A stretch of DNA of 64,000 nt from Lentilactobacillus otakiensis DSM 19908 = JCM 15040 (GCF_001434145.1 NZ_AZED01000013.1:168742-232741), one strand, 5' to 3'. Shown: positions 26,101 through 35,566, counted from the first letter of the stretch. Numbers and translations are program-made. Notes: a model not told the origin generated them from the letters alone.

Positions 26101-27723
26101 TTATTTAACAGAGATCTTGCTCCAATCCCACTGTGGTGCAGTTGGGAAGAATTGAACGCCTTGAATCTTTGGCTTCATCAATGTTGAAATTGCGGGTTGA
26201 TACAATGGCACAATTCCTTGATCATTCATCAAGATCTTTTCAGCCTGAACCATGTCGTTCCAACGAGCGTTTTCATTGGCAGCATCGACACCTTCCGACT
26301 TCTTAACTAAAGCATCGTATTGCGCATTGCTCCATTTACCATTGTTGTATGCATTCTTGGAAGTCAAGATATCCAAGAAGTTGCTTGGATCTGGGTAGTC
26401 AGCGTTCCATGCAGTGATAACCAAATCAAATTGACCACTGGCTGAACGGGCAAGACGTGTCTTATAAGGAACGTTTTGGTTCGTGATCTTCACACCAGGC
26501 AACTTAGTCAACTGACTTTGAACAAATTCAGTTGAACGCTTAGCCACATCGGTATCGTCTGAAAGCAAGGTCAAGTTAACCGACTTCTTGCCAGTTTCCT
26601 TCAAACCTTTGGCCCAGTATTTCTTGGCTTCAGCCAAATTGTAATCAACCGCGCTCTTAACGTATGATTGATCGGCAAAGTCCTTACCATTGTGTTGTGA
26701 CATGTCGTCGGCAACAAATCCCTTAGGTGCCTGTGAACCGTCAGCAAGCACTTTGTTGGCAAGTTGTTTCTTATCAATTGCCAATGAGAAGGCCTTACGA
26801 AGGTTCTTATTCTTAAACATTGGGAATTTCTTTTCGTTCATTTCCAAGTAATAGATAGATGCTTGCTTGTATACATGGTAGTTCTTGTCATTCTTGTATT
26901 GCTTAACTTGGGTGCCACTCAACGTCGTGAAGTCCAGCTTGCCACTTTGGTAACCATTCAAAGCAGTGTTTGGATCCTTGATTGCTTGAATGTTTAAAGT
27001 GTCGAGCTTAATTGACTTGGCATTCCAGTACTTAGGGTTCTTAACCAATTTCCAATTATCGTTGGTACCGTTCCAACCCTTCAATACAAATGGACCGTTG
27101 TAACCATTCTTTTGTGCGTTGGTTCCATATGCTGAACCATACTTCTTAACAACAGACGTTTCTTCTGGGAAATAATAACTTTGAGAAACCATGTACTTGA
27201 AGTAACTTTGTGGCTTGATCAAATGGACAACCAGTTTGTAGTTGCCCTCGGCTTTAACACCCAGCTTTGAAAGAGCCATCTTACCGGCATTAATTTTTTC
27301 AGCATTTTCGATGTTATTGAAAATGTATGAATACTGTGATGCCGTTTTTGGATTAACTGTTCGTTGCCAAGAGTTGACAAAGTCGCTGGCAACAACCGGC
27401 TTGCCATCATTCCATTTAGAATGACGCAAATTGAAGGTCCATGTCTTGCCATCCTTTGAAACCGTGTAATTTTTGGCAACTCCGGGAACAACTGAGTTAT
27501 TCTTGGACATTCTCAAAAGTCCTTCATTAGTTGCGTTGATGTTTTGACTGGAAATCAAATCAGTCATTTTTGAAGCATCCATAGTGTTGATGTTTGCGGC
27601 CACCATCCAGTTGGCAGTCTGCTTCTTAGCACCTGAATCAGAAGATTTGCTACCGCAACCTGCCAGTACAAGTGCGGCGAGTAAGCCAACTCCTCCGATT
27701 TTTAATAGCGATTTAGTCCTCAT
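26101..27723 (-). CDS. Second oligopeptide-binding lipoprotein (OppA paralogue)
   Basis: A 540-residue lipoprotein (signal MRTKSLLKIGGVGLLAALVLAGCGS, lipobox Cys23) highly similar to OppA along its whole length: same WNDGKPVVASDFVNSWQRT, KGWNGTND, and DYPDPSNFLD segments. It forms a single-gene unit with its own promoter and terminator, and has no permease or ATPase of its own, so it most likely feeds peptides to the adjacent OppBCDF with a different specificity. A tandem duplication including the promoter is the simplest origin. Confidence 0.93.
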   Translation of the reverse strand: MRTKSLLKIGGVGLLAALVLAGCGSKSSDSGAKKQTANWMVAANINTMDASKMTDLISSQNINATNEGLLRMSKNNSVVPGVAKNYTVSKDGKTWTFNLRHSKWNDGKPVVASDFVNSWQRTVNPKTASQYSYIFNNIENAEKINAGKMALSKLGVKAEGNYKLVVHLIKPQSYFKYMVSQSYYFPEETSVVKKYGSAYGTNAQKNGYNGPFVLKGWNGTNDNWKLVKNPKYWNAKSIKLDTLNIQAIKDPNTALNGYQSGKLDFTTLSGTQVKQYKNDKNYHVYKQASIYYLEMNEKKFPMFKNKNLRKAFSLAIDKKQLANKVLADGSQAPKGFVADDMSQHNGKDFADQSYVKSAVDYNLAEAKKYWAKGLKETGKKSVNLTLLSDDTDVAKRSTEFVQSQLTKLPGVKITNQNVPYKTRLARSASGQFDLVITAWNADYPDPSNFLDILTSKNAYNNGKWSNAQYDALVKKSEGVDAANENARWNDMVQAEKILMNDQGIVPLYQPAISTLMKPKIQGVQFFPTAPQWDWSKISVK

Positions 27724-27772
27724 AAATATGAAACTTCCCTTCTTGTATTATGTATTATCTGTGAACCCATTC

Positions 27773-27801
27773 ATTTTAAATTAAAATTTAATTAAAATCA
27801 A
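27773..27801 (-). promoter_or_regulatory. Promoter of the second oppA gene
   Basis: On minus: -35 TTGATT (27801-27796), 17-bp spacer, -10 TAAAAT (27778-27773). The 25-nt core differs from the oppA promoter at one base and lies at almost the same distance (about 50 nt) from the start codon. Confidence 0.7.
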
Positions 27802-27980
27802 TCCCATTTTAGTGTTATTATTATTCCTGTTTGCCGGCGTTTGTAACAAATGCAATGAGATCAATGATATGAAGTATGAATTTTGAATAATAAATTTACT
27901 TTATTTCTCTAATATTCCGACAGACAGTCCTGATATCTCAGCCAATCAAGTGCACTTTGTCCACTATTTATTTACATTTG

Positions 27981-27999
27981 TGTGTTATACTTGAACACA
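27981..27999 (+). promoter_or_regulatory. hflX promoter with TGTGTT/AACACA dyad
   Basis: TGTTATACT (27983-27991) is an extended -10 element. TGTGTT (27981-27986) and AACACA (27994-27999) form a 6-bp inverted repeat straddling it, a possible repressor site. The -35 is not clear. An AGGAGG RBS follows before the ATG at 28021. Confidence 0.4.
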
Positions 28000-28020
28000 T
28001 AATTTATTAGGAGGCACCAC

Positions 28021-29307
28021 ATGGATTTACAAGAAACTTTAACTCCTGTTGTCACGATTGGATTGAATCGAAACACCAATAGCTTTGAATATTCAATGAC
28101 CGAACTGAACAACTTGGCCGAGGCCAATAATATGAAGGTTGTTGAAACCTTGGTTCAGAAATTAGACCGTCCCGATCCCGCCACTTACTTTGGTAAGGGC
28201 AAGATTGAGGAGTTGGCTCAAGTTGTCATTGATGATGGTGTTGACACCATCGTGGTGAACGATGAACTGTCACCCAGTCAAATTCGAAACATTGAGAAAA
28301 ATACCCGGGCCCGAATCATTGACCGGACCGGATTGATTCTGGAAATTTTCGCCAACCGTGCTCAATCCAGGGAAGCCAAACTTCAAGTTGAATTAGCAAA
28401 ATTAAAATATCAGCTGCCCCGGCTCCATACCAGTGCCAGCCAACGTCTGGATCAGCAGACCGGTACCAGTAGTGGTGCCGGTGGGGCTACCAACCGTGGT
28501 GCCGGTGAATCTCAATACGAGTTGAACCGTCGGACGCTTGAAAAACGCATCACCCACGTTAATCAGGAACTTAAGGAAACTGCTAAAGCAGACCAAACGA
28601 AGCGTAAGCAGCGTGATCGCAGTGAGATGCCCACCGTTGCGCTGGTTGGTTATACCAATGCCGGTAAATCAACCGTTATGAACGGCATGATTAACCTGTT
28701 TGGCGAGAATGAAGACAAACAAGTGATGGTTAAGAACATGCTGTTCGCTACTTTGGACACATCAGTCCGCAAATTAACCCTGCCCGATCAAAAACGTTTC
28801 CTATTGAGTGATACAGTTGGATTTGTCAGTCAATTACCCCACCAATTGGTTCAAGCCTTCAAGTCAACTTTGGCAGAAGCTGCCAATGCCGACTTGCTCA
28901 TTCAAGTCGTCGATTATTCAGATCCCCATCGTGAATTGATGATGAAGACCACCGAAGATACCTTGGCTGAAATCGGCGTCACTGGGGTCCCCATGATCGT
29001 TGCTTTGAATAAAGCCGACAAGATGGAGGTTTCGTTTCCATCTCGTGAAGGCGACAATTTGATCATGTCTGCGATGGATGAAAAGTCCCTGCAGGAATTG
29101 ACCACAATGATTAAAGAAAAGATTTTTAAAAACTACCAGAAACTGACATTGCTCATTCCATTTAATGCCGGTGATGTCGTTTCTTATTTGAATGAAAACA
29201 CCAACATCGAAAAGACCGATTACCGTGACGACGGAACAGTCATCACGGCCGAGTTAAATGATGCTGATGCCAAAAGATTTGAAAAATATATTTTAGCAAC
29301 CGAATAA
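28021..29307 (+). CDS. hflX: Ribosome-splitting GTPase HflX
   Basis: A 428-residue GTPase that binds and splits stalled or idle 70S ribosomes under stress. The N-terminal HflX domain spans about 1-190 and includes ATYFGKGKIEEL and a Gly-rich linker (GTSSGAGGATNRGAGES) before a coiled coil. The G domain has G1 GYTNAGKST (about 211-219), G3 DTVGFVSQLPH, G4 NKAD. The C-terminal domain ends near residue 425. Length and motifs are standard. An APC transporter follows after 76 bp. Confidence 0.95.
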   Translation: MDLQETLTPVVTIGLNRNTNSFEYSMTELNNLAEANNMKVVETLVQKLDRPDPATYFGKGKIEELAQVVIDDGVDTIVVNDELSPSQIRNIEKNTRARIIDRTGLILEIFANRAQSREAKLQVELAKLKYQLPRLHTSASQRLDQQTGTSSGAGGATNRGAGESQYELNRRTLEKRITHVNQELKETAKADQTKRKQRDRSEMPTVALVGYTNAGKSTVMNGMINLFGENEDKQVMVKNMLFATLDTSVRKLTLPDQKRFLLSDTVGFVSQLPHQLVQAFKSTLAEAANADLLIQVVDYSDPHRELMMKTTEDTLAEIGVTGVPMIVALNKADKMEVSFPSREGDNLIMSAMDEKSLQELTTMIKEKIFKNYQKLTLLIPFNAGDVVSYLNENTNIEKTDYRDDGTVITAELNDADAKRFEKYILATE

Positions 29308-29383
29308 ATTGTTCGTTCAAAATAATTTATTTTGATATTATTTGTGTTCACATTTTTATGATGAGAAGAGAGGAAGAAACCCC

Positions 29384-30736
29384 ATGAAAGAACAGAAAGA
29401 AGTCACGCTGGACAGAGACCTTGGCCTTTGGTCAGCGTTAGCCCTTGTTATTGGAACGATTATTGGTGCCGGTGTCTTTGTTAGACAATCTGCCGTTTTA
29501 GATGATGCCGGCTCAACGTCAATGGCCTTATTTGCCTGGCTGGCTGGTGGTATTTTAACCATCACTGCCGGATTGACCATTGCTGAAATTGCTTCACAGA
29601 TGCCCGAAACCGGTGGTCTTTACGTTTATATGGAACGAATCTACGGTAAGCTTTGGGGATTTCTCTCCGGCTGGATGCAGATCATTATTTACGGACCCGC
29701 AATGATTGCCTCACTTGGTGCCTACCTGGCAATTCTATTATCTGATTTCTTCGGATTCCCAAGTAAATACAATGCGATGCTCGCAATCGGAACCATTATT
29801 TTAGTTGGTATTTTAAATTTATTTTCGAACCGTTATGGTGCAACGTTTGCTATTATCACAACTATTTGTAAATTGGTTCCAGTTGCGGCTTTGATCATCT
29901 TTGGTCTCTTCTTTGGTAACGAGAGTGCCTTCGGTCAAAGTTTGGTTCATGTTCATCAATCTGCCGGAAACTTCGGAGTTGCCATCTTAGCTACCCTGTT
30001 CGCCTTTGACGGCTGGATCTTGGTCGCCAACCTGGGTGGTGAAATCAAGAACCCAAGAAAGCTGCTGCCACAAGCCATCACCCTTGGTATCTTGGCCGTG
30101 TTAGTGATCTACTTATTGGTTTCCTATGGTGTTTACCGTTCAGTCCCCGCAGAACAAATTCATCGTCTGGGAACCAGTGCCATCCCTTACATCGCTAACC
30201 AAGCATTTGGTGAAGTTGGTGGTAAAATCCTCAGTATCGGAATCATTATCTCGATTGTCGGCTGTATGAATGGTAAGATCATGACTTTTCCACGGATTAT
30301 GTACGCCATGGCCAAACGTGGTCAACTGCCATTCTCAAAGACTTTGTCATACTTACATCCAAAGTCACATACTCCAATTTTCTCAACTGTTGCCGAATTG
30401 ATCATCGTTACAATCATGATCATCTTCTCCAACGCCGACCGTTTATCAGAATTATGTATCTTCACGGTTTATTGTTTCTATGTGATGGCCTTCGTTGGTG
30501 TCTTCTTATTAAGAAAACGCAATCCAAACCAACATCGAGTTTTCTCAACGCCACTCTTCCCAATCACACCAATCTTGGCAATCGGTGGTTCACTGTTCGT
30601 CATTGTCAGTGAAATCATGTCCGATCTCCCTGGTGTGTTAACATCCTTTATCTTCGTTGCAGTTGGAATTCCAGTCTTTTATTACGAAAGTAAGAAGTAC
30701 CGTGAGCGCCAAGCTGAATTGAATGATGAAGATTAA
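29384..30736 (+). CDS. APC family amino acid transporter (SteT/LAT-like)
   Basis: A 450-residue protein with twelve predicted helices. The first helix signature IGTIIGAGVFVRQSAVL and TGGLYVYMERIYGKLWGFLSGW match the amino acid exchangers related to Bacillus SteT and eukaryotic LATs. It moves neutral amino acids by exchange or proton symport; the exact substrate is unknown. GAGAGGAAG lies before the ATG at 29384; the in-frame codons upstream are polar and lack an RBS. It is followed by a clean terminator. Confidence 0.88.
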   Translation: MKEQKEVTLDRDLGLWSALALVIGTIIGAGVFVRQSAVLDDAGSTSMALFAWLAGGILTITAGLTIAEIASQMPETGGLYVYMERIYGKLWGFLSGWMQIIIYGPAMIASLGAYLAILLSDFFGFPSKYNAMLAIGTIILVGILNLFSNRYGATFAIITTICKLVPVAALIIFGLFFGNESAFGQSLVHVHQSAGNFGVAILATLFAFDGWILVANLGGEIKNPRKLLPQAITLGILAVLVIYLLVSYGVYRSVPAEQIHRLGTSAIPYIANQAFGEVGGKILSIGIIISIVGCMNGKIMTFPRIMYAMAKRGQLPFSKTLSYLHPKSHTPIFSTVAELIIVTIMIIFSNADRLSELCIFTVYCFYVMAFVGVFLLRKRNPNQHRVFSTPLFPITPILAIGGSLFVIVSEIMSDLPGVLTSFIFVAVGIPVFYYESKKYRERQAELNDED

Positions 30737-30752
30737 TTCTTTAAAATAGACG

Positions 30753-30785
30753 AAAGCCCACAAGCGCAATGCTTGTGGGCTTTTT
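30753..30785 (+). terminator. Terminator after APC transporter
   Basis: AAAGCCCACAAGC (30753-30765) pairs with GCTTGTGGGCTTT (30771-30783), 5-nt loop, T5 tail. Confidence 0.9.
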
Positions 30786-30831
30786 GATTGCTTTCATGTT
30801 ATTTTGTGGAAACGTGATTTGCCAGCCACTC

Positions 30832-31785
30832 TTATGGTAAAACGACTACCTTACCAAAGCTGTTATGACCATCCAGATAGGTCTGGGCATCAGCCGTATG
30901 CTTCAAATCAAAGACTTTAGTTGGTGACACGTCGATTTGGTTATCGTTAATAATATCAAATAAATCATCGAACATGTGCTGATCGAGCGCGCCCGACTCA
31001 AAGCTGGTTAAGTAACCGCCATTCAGCTGGGAAATTGGTTCGAAATGAGTTAGATCCCACACCCCGCCAAGTTCTCCGGTAACACAGGCAACTCCGTTTT
31101 CCTTAATAAATTGCATTGAGTTCGTTAATGTGAGTGCACCAACCAGTTCAAGAATTCGGTCGTACTTCTCACCGTCGGCTTGTAACTGGTTATCTTTATC
31201 CAAAACAACTTCATCAAAACCGGCCTTTTTAAGAGCGTCAGCTTTTTCCAAGTGCCGGGTTGAACCAACCAGTTTAATCGATGGCACCATTGCCCGGGCT
31301 AATTTGCCGGCAGCAACGCCGACGCCACTGGTTGCCCCACGAATGAGCAGTGAATCAGCTTCATCAAGGTGCAACTTGAGCAGTGACCCATATGCCGTGC
31401 CATAGGTCTCTGGCACGGCTGCCAAATCTTGAATGGCAAGCTGAGTGTTAACCGAGTAGATATGGTCATTGGGCAGTAAAGTATATTCTGCATAACTGCC
31501 GTCAAACGCTCGGCCCATGCCACCCATAACCGAAACCACAATTTGACCTTTTTGAAGGCGTTCAGGATCCGTTGTCTCAACAACTTCGCCCACACATTCA
31601 ATACCTAAAATTCTGGGCAGTTTTACTGAAGGTGACCAGCCGTTTCTGGTAAAAATTTCAGACCGGTTAATGCCAAAGCCCTTCACTTTCAACAGCGTCC
31701 AGCCTTCTTTAACCTTCGGCATTGGCGCATCTTCATAAGATAAGGCGGTTGGTCCGCCCGGGTGTCGTAATACAATTGCTTTCAT
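30832..31785 (-). CDS. NADPH:quinone oxidoreductase / zinc-type alcohol dehydrogenase family
   Basis: A 317-residue medium-chain dehydrogenase/reductase. GroES-like domain at 1-115 (VKGFGINRSEIFTRNG; no zinc ligand cluster), then a Rossmann domain with IRGATSGVGVAAGKLA (about 148-163). These zinc-lacking QOR-type enzymes reduce quinones or enals with NADPH. AGGAGG is the RBS. It lies 11 bp after the broken LacI gene, in the same orientation, and so shares its transcript. Confidence 0.88.
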   Translation of the reverse strand: MKAIVLRHPGGPTALSYEDAPMPKVKEGWTLLKVKGFGINRSEIFTRNGWSPSVKLPRILGIECVGEVVETTDPERLQKGQIVVSVMGGMGRAFDGSYAEYTLLPNDHIYSVNTQLAIQDLAAVPETYGTAYGSLLKLHLDEADSLLIRGATSGVGVAAGKLARAMVPSIKLVGSTRHLEKADALKKAGFDEVVLDKDNQLQADGEKYDRILELVGALTLTNSMQFIKENGVACVTGELGGVWDLTHFEPISQLNGGYLTSFESGALDQHMFDDLFDIINDNQIDVSPTKVFDLKHTADAQTYLDGHNSFGKVVVLP

Positions 31786-31796
31786 ACAAAACCCTC

Positions 31797-32783
31797 CTAG
31801 ACACTTTCACGTTCCACAATTTTGATCGGTGTATACATCGAATAAAAGTCCTTAAACGACTCGCTGACCAACATATCCATCCCTTTGGCGCCCATTTCAA
31901 AGAAAGATTGGGTCAGACTCGTCAGCTTCGGTCGGACAATGTCACATAACTGAGTGCCATCAACTGTGAGGATGGCTAATCTATCAGGTACTTTCATTCC
32001 ATAATTCATTGCCTGATTCAAAACGCCAATCCCTGCCAAATCACTGGAAGCAATTATCGCCGTAAGTTCCGTTTGCTTACCAAACTTTTTCATGGCATTG
32101 ACCCCATCCATGTATCTGAAATGACCATGTTGTACCCAATCGTCGTTGAATTCCAGTTGATTATCACGCATGGCATCCCGATAGCCTTCATATCAGAGGT
32201 TACCGACAAATGAGTGCAGGTCTGTGGCAACGAAGCCGATTTTGCGATGGCCCTTGCTAATTAAATACTTGGTGGCCTTGTAGCCAATGTCAAAATCATT
32301 TGAAGAAATGAATGGGAATTCGGTGTTTTTCAATGTCATTGAGAGAAACAGAAACGGAATATTCGCACTTTCCAATAAATCGTCGTTTTCCGGATCCAGA
32401 TCAATCGCAACCAATAAAATTCCCATCACCGATCTTTCAATCACGGTTTGAATTGCTTTTGCCTGGACTGCTGCATCCCCCTCACCTGCATAGATAATCA
32501 TGACACTTAGATTGCGGGCTTGAGCCTGTTGCTGAATACCTCTTAAAATCTGGTCAGAAAAGTTGGTTTCTGTTGAGCTGACCAGCACCGCAATCACATT
32601 GCTGTGCTGGGTAACCAATTCAACGGCATTTTGATTTCGCTGGTAACCCAATTTTTTAGCAACTTCACGGACTTTTTTGGCAGTCTTCTCTGAATAGAAT
32701 TCTTTTTGATTGGATAGGACTCTTGAGACTGTCGCCGGTGAAACACCTGAAATTCTGGCAATATCTTTAATTGTTGCAGCCAT
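31797..32783 (-). pseudogene. LacI family regulator interrupted by in-frame TGA
   Basis: Read through one stop, this is a normal 328-codon LacI/GalR repressor: HTH at 1-60 (ATIKDIARISGVSPATVSRVLSNQ), periplasmic-binding-like sensor to the end (LAILTVDGTQLCDIVRPKLTSL, then PIKIVERESV). Codon 197 is TGA (32195-32193) where the family usually has a basic residue (NL-R-YEGYRDAM); CGA to TGA would explain it. The frame is the same on both sides, so this is a point nonsense change and not a frameshift. The truncated 196-residue product would keep the DNA-binding domain but lose half the sensor. It is divergent from the alpha-glucosidase gene, its likely target. Confidence 0.85.
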
Positions 32784-32856
32784 ATGATCACCTCTTAACC
32801 CGCATTATTTCAGATAAATCTCTGTTAATAATTATAACATAGGGGGTGCCTTGTTT

Positions 32857-32884
32857 TTTACTCAAACGTTTGTGATACGATAAT
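32857..32884 (+). promoter_or_regulatory. Alpha-glucosidase promoter with LacI-type operator
   Basis: -35 TTTACT (32857-32862), -10 GATAAT (32879-32884), 16-bp spacer. The palindrome CAAACGTTTG (32863-32872) with the central CG typical of LacI-family sites starts directly after -35. Binding here would block RNA polymerase. Confidence 0.65.
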
Positions 32885-32961
32885 ACGGGGATTGAAAACC
32901 CACCTCACAGATGTTAATATCAACGAAAAGGCCCACTATACTATTGGAGGTACATATACTT

Positions 32962-34629
32962 ATGACACACAAATGGTGGCAAAACGCGGTTGTTTATCAA
33001 ATTTACCCACAAAGCTTTCAAGACAGTAACCATGACGGAATCGGTGACCTTCCCGGTATCGTTAGTCGACTTCCCTACCTGCAAAAATTAGGTGTTGACG
33101 TCTTGTGGCTCAACCCAATCTATGATTCACCGTTAAAAGATAACGGTTATGACATTGCCGACTATGAAAAAATTCTACCAACTTACGGCTCAATGGCTGA
33201 TTTCGACAAGATGCTTCAAGAGATTCACACTCATCATATGAAACTCTTAATGGACTTGGTCGTTAATCATACTTCAGCCCAACATCGCTGGTTCCAAGAA
33301 AGCAAGCAATCAAAAGACAACAAATATGCCAATTACTACATTTGGCGCGATCCGGTTGATGGACACGCACCCAACAACTGGAACGCTGCATTCGGTGGAC
33401 CAGCTTGGACCTATGTGCCGGAACGTGGCCAATACTATCTTCATTTATTTGCGCCAGGCCAACCGGATTTAAATTGGGAAAATCCGCAAGTCCGTGAATC
33501 CGTTTGGAACATCATGCGTTTTTGGCTGGATAAAGGTGTTGATGGTTTCAGAATGGACGTTATTAACCTTATTTCCAAGCCAGCTGGATTACCCGATGCA
33601 CCGGAGCCAGCCACTTATGGACTTGTTGAAAATTTCGTTGCCGACGGCCCTAAACTAAACGATTATTTGCATGAAATGAATGACAAGGTACTTTCCCACT
33701 ACAACGTCATGACAGTTGGGGAAATGCCTGGTTCAACACCAGAAGACGCGATTGCTTATACTGGTCTGAACAGCCACGAACTGAACATGGTTTTCCAATT
33801 CGAACATGTTCAGCTTGCAGGTAATTCCGACCCTCGTTTGGGTAAATGGAACGACACCCCAGTCAAGCTACCCGAACTCAAACAGGCACTGTCCCGTTGG
33901 CAGAAAGCACTTGACGGCAAAGGTTGGAACAGTCTCTATTGGAATAACCATGATCAACCACGGGCAGTATCGCGATTTGCCACAGATGATCCGAAGTATC
34001 GGGTTCGCACTGCCAAGATGCTCGGCACAACCCTTCACATGATGCAGGGCACCCCATTCGTCTATGAGGGTGAAGAACTGGGAATGACCAACGTGCACTA
34101 CACCAGTTTGGATCAATACGAAGACTTGGAAGTTTTCAATTCCTGGCATGAATTGGTGGATCAAGAAAAGTTGGTCGATCCACAAACAATGCTCAAATAC
34201 CTCAACAGTCGTTCACGTGATCACGCCAGAACACCTATGCAATGGGATAATAGCCAAAATGCCGGCTTTACAGATGCCAAGCCATGGTTCGCGTTGAATC
34301 CCAACTATCAAGATATCAACGCCAAAAAGGCCATTGCCGACAAACAATCGGTCTTCTACCATTATCAAAGATTGATTCAGTTACGTCATGAGTCTGATTT
34401 GATCAAATTTGGAACCTACGACGAAATTGACCCAGACGATGCCCAAGTATTCGCATATCGTCGTCACTATCAAGGTAAGATGCTCTTGGTCATCAGTAAC
34501 TTTACTGATCAAACTGTTCGTCGTGATTACAATCAAGCAAAATCTTCAGAACTGCTCATCAGTAATTACAACGATGATCAGGACACGGAACTGCGGCCTT
34601 ATGAAAGTAAAGTTTATCTATTTGAATAA
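32962..34629 (+). CDS. GH13 alpha-glucosidase (oligo-1,6-glucosidase type)
   Basis: A 555-residue cytoplasmic glycosidase that frees glucose from isomaltose or other alpha-glucosides. The (beta/alpha)8 barrel has nucleophile Asp199 (GFRMDVIN), acid/base Glu254 (VGEMPG) and Asp331 (NNHDQPR). Val200, next to the nucleophile, is the residue associated with alpha-1,6 preference in GH13 subfamily 31, as opposed to Thr in alpha-1,4 enzymes. GGAGG lies 10 nt before the ATG at 32962; an earlier in-frame start lacks an RBS. It is divergent from the broken LacI gene, with no sugar transporter next to it. Confidence 0.93.
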   Translation: MTHKWWQNAVVYQIYPQSFQDSNHDGIGDLPGIVSRLPYLQKLGVDVLWLNPIYDSPLKDNGYDIADYEKILPTYGSMADFDKMLQEIHTHHMKLLMDLVVNHTSAQHRWFQESKQSKDNKYANYYIWRDPVDGHAPNNWNAAFGGPAWTYVPERGQYYLHLFAPGQPDLNWENPQVRESVWNIMRFWLDKGVDGFRMDVINLISKPAGLPDAPEPATYGLVENFVADGPKLNDYLHEMNDKVLSHYNVMTVGEMPGSTPEDAIAYTGLNSHELNMVFQFEHVQLAGNSDPRLGKWNDTPVKLPELKQALSRWQKALDGKGWNSLYWNNHDQPRAVSRFATDDPKYRVRTAKMLGTTLHMMQGTPFVYEGEELGMTNVHYTSLDQYEDLEVFNSWHELVDQEKLVDPQTMLKYLNSRSRDHARTPMQWDNSQNAGFTDAKPWFALNPNYQDINAKKAIADKQSVFYHYQRLIQLRHESDLIKFGTYDEIDPDDAQVFAYRRHYQGKMLLVISNFTDQTVRRDYNQAKSSELLISNYNDDQDTELRPYESKVYLFE

Positions 34630-34639
34630 TGGGCGTCGC

Positions 34640-34669
34640 AAAAGGCAACCAATTGCGGTTGTCTTTTTT
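34640..34669 (+). terminator. Terminator after alpha-glucosidase
   Basis: AAAAGGCAACC (34640-34650) pairs with GGTTGTCTTTT (34657-34667, one G-U), 6-nt loop, T6 tail. Confidence 0.85.
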
Positions 34670-34729
34670 GTATCCCCAATAACCTTGGCGTTATAATTAA
34701 GGAAATTATTCAGTAAAGGAGGGGTGCCC

Positions 34730-35416
34730 ATGACCGCATACGTGTTATACCAACTAGAATGGATTTTAAGGCTGTTTGTGGCCGCCATATGCGGTGGTCT
34801 GGTCGGTTATGAGCGAAAGGTCCGATTGAAAACAGCCGGCATTAGAACACATATGCTGGTGGCAGTTGGATCGGCCCTGTTCATGATTATTTCCAAATAT
34901 GGTTTTTTTGATGTGATTAATCACGCTGATGTCAGTCTCGACCCTTCGCGGATTGCCTCACAAGTTGTAACTGGAATTGGGTTCATTGGCGCCGGAGCGA
35001 TTATCACTCGGAACCATAAGATTGATGGTTTGACGACCGCAGCCGGTTTGTGGGCTACTGCCGCCATCGGTCTAGCGATCGGAGCCAATATGTATGTCAT
35101 TGGGATTGCTGGAACGCTTTGTATTCTGGTGACCCAGACGATTGTCCGTCAAATCCGTGCATTTAAACGTTATCCCAACCGTTCACTGCTTCGCCTACAA
35201 GTTACCTTTCATGGGGAATTGGCGTCCATGGACGAGCTCCCAGATCGTCTGAGAGACATTGGCAGTGCGGATCTGAAGATGAGAATTCTCGCTTACAAAC
35301 CAGATTCATTTTCGTTGGAAGTCCGCGTAAAGTTGCGCCATAAGATGGATCCGGATGAGTTTATTCGCCAGATGAGTGATTTGGTGGATGTTCGGCGGAT
35401 TGAGGTGTTGGATTAA
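34730..35416 (+). CDS. MgtC/SapB family membrane protein
   Basis: A 228-residue protein with four or five N-terminal helices and the MgtC core: GGLVGYERKVRLKTAGIRTHMLVAVGSALF, then SQVVTGIGFIGAGAIIT and GLTTAAGLWATAAIGLAIG. A C-terminal cytoplasmic ACT-like domain (about 150-228) follows. Family members act in magnesium limitation and acid stress, in some cases by binding the F-ATPase; the role here is unknown. The ATG at 34730 has GGAGG 6 nt upstream. Confidence 0.9.
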   Translation: MTAYVLYQLEWILRLFVAAICGGLVGYERKVRLKTAGIRTHMLVAVGSALFMIISKYGFFDVINHADVSLDPSRIASQVVTGIGFIGAGAIITRNHKIDGLTTAAGLWATAAIGLAIGANMYVIGIAGTLCILVTQTIVRQIRAFKRYPNRSLLRLQVTFHGELASMDELPDRLRDIGSADLKMRILAYKPDSFSLEVRVKLRHKMDPDEFIRQMSDLVDVRRIEVLD

Positions 35417-35423
35417 GATTAGA

Positions 35424-35535
35424 GTGCAGCAGTAGGCGTTTTGATCCCAGAATTTAAGGAGATAAATCGATTATTCCCGTTTTTGGAATGATTGATTTAT
35501 CTCCTTAAATGGCCGGGATCAGCCGATTGCTGCAC
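35424..35535. repeat. 112-nt near-perfect long hairpin
   Basis: GTGCAGCA (35424) pairs with TGCTGCAC (ending 35535), TGATCCC with GGGATCA, and ATTTAAGGAGATAAATC (35452-35468) with its exact complement (35494-35510), with a further ATTCC/GGAAT near the 7-nt apex. Small mismatched bulges separate the blocks. It directly follows the MgtC-like gene; no T tract follows. A palindromic intergenic element or RNA-stabilising hairpin is likely. Confidence 0.8.
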
Positions 35536-35566
35536 GTTTTAGCTAGGTAATATGAGTGTACTCAAA

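Noticed and set aside
32857-32884. CcpA cre at the alpha-glucosidase promoter
   Set aside because: CAAACGTTTG does not match TGWNANCGNTNWCA at the fixed outer positions; a local LacI-type site fits better.
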